Assembly: GCA_963854835.1 (NCBI GenBank)
Contig: OY978525.1
Location: 60,688,855-60,752,854 of the forward strand
Direction of reading: 5' to 3'
Origin: Megamerina dolium
Lineage: Eukaryota; Arthropoda; Insecta; Diptera; Megamerinidae
DNA length: 64,000 nucleotides
Shown here: positions 57,240-64,000 of the stretch, one piece after another
How positions within the stretch are numbered: position 1 is the stretch's first letter
Layout: the number at the start of each line of letters is the position of its first letter
The notes under the pieces: generated by a model
The model's database searches: none
What the model saw: only the letters and a program-made list of their open reading frames with translations
Told to the model about the DNA's origin: nothing
Made by a program: the position numbers and the translations under genes

Positions 57240-59331
57240 GGGACAGGCATTTCTTTCGTTGTGGATTATAAAGCATTACAAGCCCTCCATTGTAGAATCT
57301 TTTGGAATTTGCTCTTAAACCAGGATTGTTGGTATATGCGCATCCCAATCTTTTTGTATTTATCTACGACCTTCCCAGATATTTCTATAAGGTACCTTTA
57401 AATCGTTTTAACATGCCTTCAGATTGTAGATACAAAGGTGTACTACGAGTTTTGTGAATACCCAGCGTACTGCACATCTCTTGGAATACATCTGATGCTA
57501 AATTTCGACCTTGGTCCAAGTGTAACTCGATCGGTACACCAACACGAGTAATCCATTGGTTGACGAATACATCCTCATGTACTAGCTTCTTAATTTGGAA
57601 TAGAGTATACTTCAAGGCCATTTACTAAATAAATTATAACCACCATGACGTACTTGTTCCCAGCGTTGCTTATAGCACATCGTCCAGCTATATTCATAGC
57701 AATTCGTTGAAATGGTGCACCTAATATGTATTGGTACATTTTACCTGGACTTTTCTTAGTGGGACCTTTGACCATTGTATATTATTCACGCTTTTGCATC
57801 CAATCAGGGACATGATCATGGCATCCAACCTATTCAAATCATTTCTTCATTTTCTCGACGGTTTTGGTGATTCCCAAATGCCCTCCACTGGAAGCTTTGT
57901 GATACTCAGCTATCACTTTATTTTTGCCTTGGTTAACACTAGAAGATCATTAGTGATTTTTCCATCTTTACTTTTTCAGGGCGCAGGCTTTGCTATTGCT
58001 CCCAGTATGCATTCGCTATTGAACTCTCATGAGCCACTTCTTGCCAAACTGGGCGTACGCCCTCCTCCTTGTATTCCATAATCCACTAATCTTCTTGAAC
58101 TCGTTCAGTGGTCCATGACTCCTCCGGCAAGACATTCGTAAGTCGTAGGTTGATAATGTGATTATGGCTTCTTACCCGAGAACAAAGTTTACTATCCACG
58201 GTGCAAGTACGACGAGATGGAGTATCAAGCTTTATTATGATGACTAACATCACGATCTTCCTTTCGTTGTCCCAGAGAATTCTAACTTAGTTGCTTGCGT
58301 TGTAGACGGATATTACGAGCCATATGCCCATATGAAGCATATGATATCTTTCCGTTGATTCCTTTTTCTTTCCTTAGGCTCCGCAATCGATTGACGGCAA
58401 TCACGTGCCATATGTTCTGGTTTGTCGCAAATGAAGTACCAGTAAATTTGTTTTCGAGTCGATCTATTGCTCTTGATTCAGACTGCACTAATAACTTTAC
58501 TGCCTGACTAAATGCTTCAACCAGATCTGATGTTCTTGCTTCTAGTTGGCGTACTCGTGGCATTAGTCGACACATTAAATTGGCTGCTTCATACGTCAAG
58601 CCACTACTGACTGTTTTGGCATATGTACTCCTTAGTGAAATGAATAGGGCACGCTTAGTCTCTCCGTCGCGTATATCATCTATGAATACCTCTATTTTTA
58701 TTTTCTCGATGAATTCTGCCAAATTAGCGGAAAACGCTAGATGACATAAGCGCTCAATGCCGGAAGCGAAATCCTGAAGGCTCTCAGTACTACGTTGCAC
58801 ACGCGATCTTCATTCCACTCTATGTAATTGGCTCTTATATGTGTTTTTATTTATTTGCGCTGAAGTGTGTCCATCAGTGATTGCTAGCTACCACGATCTT
58901 TCTCTGGAAGCATATGCAAGACTTTTGAGGCATTACCCTTTAATGTCACTATTAAGGAGCGGTCTTGTCACTATCGTCCCATTAATTCTTTTAAGTTGTT
59001 GTCTCGAATTGAAGCTTGAAGATGTTGAATGGCGTGGCTCCATTAATTGGATTGTACTTGATTCTATAATCACTGATGAATATGGTCCAATTATTTTTAG
59101 TTGATTGAGTTCGTGACCTAATTTCTCGAACTCGTCTTCCAAGTCGTCTACATGTTCCTTCAGATCCGTAACTTGTTCATTAATTGCACCAGAAATTTCC
59201 TCAAGTCGAAATGCAATTCCTTTTTGTCGATTTTCGATGACGTGTTCTTGGCGCGCTGAATTTCCTTGAATTTTCATATGAAATTCACTAATAACGCCTT
59301 CTTGACAATTCCATATATGTACATATAACAA
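57240..59331 (-). pseudogene. Second Ty3-gypsy element, internally deleted (gag plus integrase)
   Basis: 59,331-58,933 encodes a Glu/Lys-rich coiled-coil-like gag start (RLEEISGAINEQVTDLKEHV, then DDLEDEFEKLGHEL). 58,800-58,282 is the gag body (ESLQDFASGIERLCHLAF, then EVFIDDIRDGETKRAL) with the remains of a zinc knuckle (GHMARNIR). Then, with no protease, RT or RNase H, integrase follows: EYHKASSGGHLGITKTVEKM, GAPFQRIAMNIAGRC (first Asp changed to Asn), HLDQGRNLASDVFQEMC and TPLYLQSEGMLKRF. It belongs to a different family from the gypsy at 26,584. The interval 56,875-57,240 has no recognisable content. Confidence 0.83.
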
Positions 59332-59539
59332 CTACTCAAGGTTAGTCTACTTACTACTTTTGGGGTACTCGCAAAAGAGGAAAAAATTATCGAGTAGTGT
59401 AATATAATATATAACTAATTACTATATTAAGTACTAACATTTGAAACTGCTATAAATTTATCGTTTATTGATTAAATGAAACGCTTCAAAGGTAAAAGTT
59501 TATAAAATTTTTAAGGACTTTAATTTTGTGTGCAAAAAA

Positions 59540-59965
59540 AATATAGAATTTGGAAGGGTATAAACAGTGAATAAAGAATATTATTTAGGTTATATGTGTC
59601 GTTTGTGTGAATCAATTTGTAAAAATTGTCTCGATCTGTAGCAAAACAAAACATGGATTTTGCATCATGACAATGCACCATTGCACACAGCAATTGCTAT
59701 TCATCAGTTTTTCAGCAAACATTAAATCTTTGTTCTTCCACAAGCTTCATATTTACCTTATATGGCTCCGTGCGACTTTTTTCTATTCCCTCGACTTAAT
59801 TACTATGCGGACATCGTTTTGAGTCAATTGAAGTCATTAAAGAGAAGGCTATACCGAAAATTGATTACCAGAAATGCTTCGATGACTGGAAAATTCTTTG
59901 GAAAAAGTGTATTGGGGAGAGAAATACTTTGAAGGAGACAAAATAAATTTAGATGAATGAATATG
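59540..59965 (+). pseudogene. DD34D mariner transposase, 3' half scrap
   Basis: Translation in several frames gives VNKEYYLGYMCRL, then TWILHHDNAPLHTAIA (second Asp), then YMAPCDFFLFPRL (third Asp) and KFR at a terminal NLDE-like end. It resembles the full mariner at 22,268 but is far more decayed; no terminal repeat is recognised. Confidence 0.8.
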
Positions 59966-61300
59966 CTGTTTGAGTTTTATATCAAAATTCACTTTCTCTT
60001 TTTATCACAGTAGTAATATTTATAGATTGGCCATCAAATGCCAAAGATAGAATAAAAGGAACGTTTTGGATGTTTATTCCGCAGTCAAAAACAGTTTTTT
60101 AATGATATCTAGTTGCTCTTAAAGTAAGCCATCAATTACATTTGCAATTTTTTTCATCAATCCACCTAAATGTATACCTGATAAAGAACCTTTAAATAAT
60201 TTAACTTTAACAACTAATTTCCTACTGTTTAAAAAGCTGGATAATGCTTAATCTTAATTTTCAATTTTAAAGAATTAAATTGTCCACTTAATCAAGCTTT
60301 GGAAAAATCTATACCAATGACGTCTAGTTATGCATGTTGTTCACGATTTTATTAGTAATTAAAGGCTAATGCACTCTAAAATTGATTGAACATTTTAAGG
60401 TTGTAAAACGATCCTTAACCTTAAATTAACTACATAGGCCCGTAGTTATAATCAAAATAATATGAGATTTCAATGATTTAGAATGGGTTTTATAATTAAC
60501 ATCGTTCTAAGGGCCGTAAACTTATCTATTTTAAAAGTATAGTTAAAGCAATGTTAACCATTGATTTGCAAATATCGATAAAATATCTCAGAAAATCAGT
60601 CGTTAAATTCATAATTACTAGTTAAACTTAACTACACAAAATTCTGTAGTTAAAAAGTTAACTCTTGAAAATATGACAGTTTTTCATTGAAGTAAACAAA
60701 ATACAAATTTTAAAAATGGATATAGTTGGAAATTTTTTCCAAATAAGTAACCCAACCCATATATGTATATATTTGCCCCGGTAAGATAATTGGACAAAAT
60801 GAAGTGATAGTAAATTGCATCTAAATATTTAGAGCCCATGATCTCACAGCTTGAGATATGTTATTATTAACACTACGTTTCTATGCTACCGGCAGTATGT
60901 TGATAACCTTTGGAGATTTTCTTGGTATTTATGTGATGATAGCTTCGCGAGTTGTTAGACAAGCTTCCATCGCTTTAGCAAATGAGCTTTAGCAAGGATC
61001 TCTCGATTGCATCCACTTTAAAATTCGAGGACCAAGTGCTTACATAACTGTAGTATTTAATTAAAGTTTTAAAAATGCCAGTATTTATATTGCAGTGGGT
61101 GGATTTGGCAAAATATATAGGAATTGAAAGGGGTATTTCCCCTTAAATGTGCAGACAATATCAGACAATGTTTACACCAGCGTCAGGTCTTTCCGTCTGT
61201 CGTTGTCAATGTGTGCGACGCGCGATCATGCGGTGTGCTTTTGCATATTAAGTGTTTGACTGCACCTCGCACTGACAGCGGTAGATGACAAGCACGATAG
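59966..61300. other. No gene recognised
   Basis: AT-rich, no long frame. A small inverted repeat TTAACTACA / TGTAGTTAA occurs at 60,628-60,653. Likely unique or ancient sequence. Confidence 0.5.
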
Positions 61301-61312
61301 CAATCAGATTGC

Positions 61313-61545
61313 GTTCATCTCTCTCTCTCTCTCCCCCTCCCATCCGTTTTCTTCATTATCACTCATGTACCAGTAGCGCGTACTGACCTTAAATGTCATT
61401 CAAAATCACTCACTTAATGAGTTTCATGATGAAGAGAGAGAGAGAGAGCGAGATGGATGACGCCATGCCTTTTTTTGTTGTGAAATTTATACATTTCATC
61501 TTTTATAACCTCAGTAGAGTCAGCCAGTCATTTTAAAATTCTTTC
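61313..61545 (+). promoter_or_regulatory. Candidate promoter: CT/GA repeats and a TATA-like box
   Basis: CTCTCTCTCTCTC at about 61,319 and GAGAGAGAGAGAGCGAG at 61,434 are GAGA-factor-type repeats. TTTTATAACC at 61,500 resembles a TATA box; TCAGCCAGTCATT about 25-30 bases on could hold an initiator. Known dipteran promoters combine such features, but no transcript evidence is available. Confidence 0.3.
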
Positions 61546-62147
61546 GTTGTGCGGCATCAAATTGGAATAATTCGAATTATTATTGAGTAGAATAAATTCA
61601 TATTTGTTAATGGTGAAAGAATATTAATTAATTAAAAGGGACAACATTGGATTCAATTGGAGCTTTTTTTTCGATCAAACTTTAATTTATTAACATAATT
61701 TACTGTATTTCGTAATAAAGTCATAATACAATTTTTCTTTTAACAAACCATTACTACATAATTCAATTTCGAATCAAATTTAAATTCGATTAACATTGGC
61801 TACATATATGTATTTGCACGGGCATTTTTTGAAATATAAAGGAACACAATAAAAATCAAAAGGGAAATAAAAAATAATAAATGTAGAAAGCGAGCATTGT
61901 ACTTGTGCAAAGATGTTGAGAAAATTACATCAATTTAGTGATAGCGAGTGAAAAAATCGCATTGTTCGTAGCATAACGCATACTAATTGAACTGACAACT
62001 AGCAATTGAAAGCGAAGGAGATGTATTATTTTTCTTGTAAAAGGCGCTGAGTGATTTTAATATTTTAATTGAAAATAACAGAAAATCGAGACTTAAATTG
62101 CAAGTTGACTATTAATTGGAATTGGATTGATTGTGTGCACAAAACTA

Positions 62148-62312
62148 GTCTTTTATACAGTGAAGTGTACAATAAAATAATTTTACCGTTGTATCCGAAC
62201 GTTCGATTACTCGGAATTTGCGCTAAAAAACTAAAGTCCTTTATACAGTTAAGTGTAAAATAAAATAATTTTACCGTTGCATCCGAACATTCGATTACTC
62301 GGAACTTGTGCT
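62148..62312. repeat. Tandem duplication, 88-bp unit
   Basis: GTCTTTTATACAGTGAAGTG (62,148) recurs as GTCCTTTATACAGTTAAGTG (62,236), and the match continues through ATTCGATTACTCGGAA. The two units have diverged by several bases. Confidence 0.9.
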
Positions 62313-62348
62313 TCTATATTTTTTGGTGAATATAAAAACTTTAGCTAA

Positions 62349-62822
62349 TGCTGCAACTAGCTACCGACGTGAAAACGTAGAACGTGTCAGCTGACACGAC
62401 CTATCTTATGGGAACGTCGTGTTAACGAAAACTCACCATCGTATGACGGTGACGTAGACGTTGCTCGTAGCGGAGAGAATCAACAGCAATTAGATTTTTA
62501 ACGTAAAAACGTGTCAACTGATTGCTCTATATGTTTACAGGGTTACCAGATTGGACTTTTATAAATGAATAAAAAATTATATTAAAACGTATATTAATTT
62601 TTTTTTTAGTTTCTAACATATATATTATGAAATTTGATCATGAAAATGGTAAGTGTGATTAAAAGCATGCACGCACAGTGTTACATGGCAACATTGTTAT
62701 GTATGTATACAAGAAAGAACAGCCGATTTCTTCGTCGCTTCTACGGGCCTAACTTTTGACAAATTTTTGCTCTTACGTACGGGCGGTACGTACGTACGCT
62801 ACGTCGGTGGCTAGTTGCAGCA
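62349..62822. mobile_element. MITE with ~22-bp terminal inverted repeats and TAA duplication (PIF/Harbinger-like)
   Basis: Left end TGCTGCAACTAGCTACCGAC, right end complement TGCTGCAACTAGCCACCGAC. TAA lies on both sides (62,346-62,348 and 62,823-62,825). The element is 474 bp, non-coding, with an internal palindrome GTGTCAGCTGACAC near the left end and CGTACGTACGTAC near the right. A 3-bp TAA/TTA duplication is the signature of PIF/Harbinger. Confidence 0.8.
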
Positions 62823-62879
62823 TAATGCACATATCATCAACATAAAGAAATCATTACCTAATCTTCCATTTCATTGTAG

Positions 62880-63508
62880 ACGTACGTCGCGTACCAAATA
62901 GTCAATTTTCTAATTGCTCGTTTAGGAACTGATACCACTGCTACGCTAGTACTGTGAAAAAAGTGAAGCAGTAGCAACGCCAAAAAACCTATATCCAGAA
63001 CTCGACAACAACAACAACAACGGCTTCAGCAACAACAACCAAACAAACAACAGAAGACGACTTTGTTACCTCACCTAACACGGCAACAACAGCTCTCAAA
63101 TATACAATTGCCGCAATTACAACAGCAAATTCGGCAACAAATACAACAGACATCTCAACAGCAAATTAAATATAATAAGAAACAAATACGAAATAATAGT
63201 AAAAGTGGCCGAAATAGTGTAGTGACAGCAGCAATAGAACAACAACAACCACAAGAAATACAATCAACAAATGATTCAACTACAAAAACAGCAGTCATTA
63301 CGAATAATCGAAAACGTATACACAGCAGCATCAGCATCAGGTTCAGCAGTAGTAACAGTAGTAGACACAGCAACTGCACATTGTGCAACAACAAATCTAA
63401 CAACAGGAACAGCCACATCACCCACAACAGCGGCAGCAGCATCATTCCTATATACATCATCAGCGGCAGAAACACAGTTTGTTTCCACGACGAGCCGATC
63501 TTCTTACA
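62880..63508 (+). other. Candidate host exon, CAA/CAG-rich
   Basis: A polypyrimidine stretch with AG (CTTCCATTTCATTGTAG, ending 62,879) precedes it and ACA|GTGAGTAC (GT at 63,509) follows. The interior is rich in CAA and CAG. One frame from about 62,960 is a long Gln/Asn-rich run with no ATG. Another frame has ATG at 63,271 in a good insect context (ACAAATGATTC) and encodes Ala/Thr/Ser-rich sequence (SGSAVVTVVDTATAHC) across the donor. It may be a 5'-UTR exon, or contain the start codon of a neural-type gene. Product unknown. Confidence 0.35.
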
Positions 63509-63689
63509 GTGAGTACAACCTCACTTCTAATGTAAGTCGATTTGTACACTCATATACATATCTACATAGTATAAACTCACCCTACCCTCCTAAACAGACA
63601 GCAATTTAAAAGTATATCGGCGCATGATTCCACTGTTTTCAATAATTCAAGAATAAAATTATTTTTGCAGATTGACCAATTCAAAAATT

Positions 63690-64000
63690 ACCATATTGTC
63701 GGTGATAGGGATACGCACTTAAAACATACCTTTTAACACCTATACAAAATCCATCTTTTCAAGCCGAAAACCTATACAACGAAAGCATTATTAGGACGAG
63801 AAATGTTGTAGAGAGGCAATACGGTGTGCTCAAAAGGCGTTTTCCTGTGCTAGCCACATGTATCAGCCTTAAAATAGACACAATTCAAGCAGTTATAGTT
63901 ACCTGTGCTATCTTGCACTACACCGCTTGCGACGAAAAAAAAAATTTTTCCAGAAATCCCATCATATATAAGAGAAGAGGTTGAAAATGATATTTCATTG
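63690..64000 (+). pseudogene. PIF/Harbinger (HARBI1-like) transposase C-terminus, runs off the window
   Basis: Translation: GYALKTYLLTPIQNP, then SIIRTRNVVERQYGVLKRRF and IQAVIVTCAILHY. These are the last catalytic-domain blocks of Harbinger nucleases (the conserved ERxFGxLKxRF with the catalytic Glu, then AxVLHN). A frameshift precedes GYALK at about 63,700. The upstream catalytic Asp residues are not in the window. A possible 3' splice site (TTTTTGCAG at 63,662-63,670) lies just before it. Confidence 0.8.

Noticed and set aside
63063..63512. Gln/Asn-rich protein-coding gene
   Set aside because: No ATG in frame; CAA-rich leaders produce such frames by chance. Retained only as a candidate exon.

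Overview
This window is repeat-dominated DNA from an insect, most likely a higher dipteran. It holds Jockey, LOA and RTE LINEs, BEL/Pao and Ty3-gypsy LTR elements, DD34D mariner, a DD41D 'rosa'-type mariner (a group first named from the fruit fly genus Ceratitis), Tigger/pogo, PIF/Harbinger, and a tRNA-headed SINE. A tephritid-like fly is a reasonable guess, but that is inference. No bacterial genes, rRNA, genuine tRNA genes or CRISPR arrays were seen. The only plausible host-gene sequence is at the far right (about 61,300-63,510).

Layout. 1-5,040: a near-perfect palindrome made of two outward-pointing Jockey LINE 3' halves around a Tigger transposase fragment. 5,108-5,540: (TA)n. 6,080-7,450: decayed BEL/Pao gag-protease, minus strand. 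7,880-12,090: LOA LINE copy 1, cut by RTE copy A (12,091-14,295, minus). 15,130-17,835: decayed Jockey, minus. 17,836-18,122: SINE. 18,123-20,910: two DD41D elements in inverted orientation; the second is full length with an intact transposase. 20,950-26,577: a compound inverted repeat whose arms hold a deleted Tc1-like element plus a SINE-BEL chimera. Its centre is a (TA)n tract split by a mariner, a third DD41D element and a palindromic mariner tail. 26,584-32,910: Ty3-gypsy with RTE copy B inserted in its integrase (11-bp target duplication). 32,911-36,400: two BEL/Pao remnants. 36,680-41,595: RTE scraps, a SINE, a mariner scrap and a palindromic AT-rich repeat block. 41,600-51,545: LOA copy 2, split by a full-length SINE (14-bp target duplication) and by a near-complete antisense Jockey. 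51,634-56,727: BEL/Pao with its 3' LTR, minus. 56,725-59,965: Tc1-like tail, internally deleted gypsy, mariner tail. 59,965-64,000: probably host DNA with a GA/CT-rich candidate promoter, a 474-bp MITE with a TAA duplication, a CAA-rich candidate exon, and a PIF/Harbinger transposase end running to the window edge.

The elements do not form a pathway; the layout records successive insertions, deletions and inverted duplications. Two themes recur. Several inverted duplications include flanking DNA beyond the element ends, so they are not simply paired insertions. Several elements are chimeric or share derived deletions, which suggests they are copied by enzymes supplied by other elements. Only one complete, apparently functional mobile-element gene was found: the DD41D transposase at 19,720-20,796. 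Long hairpins and nested antisense elements make the region a candidate source of small RNAs (inference).
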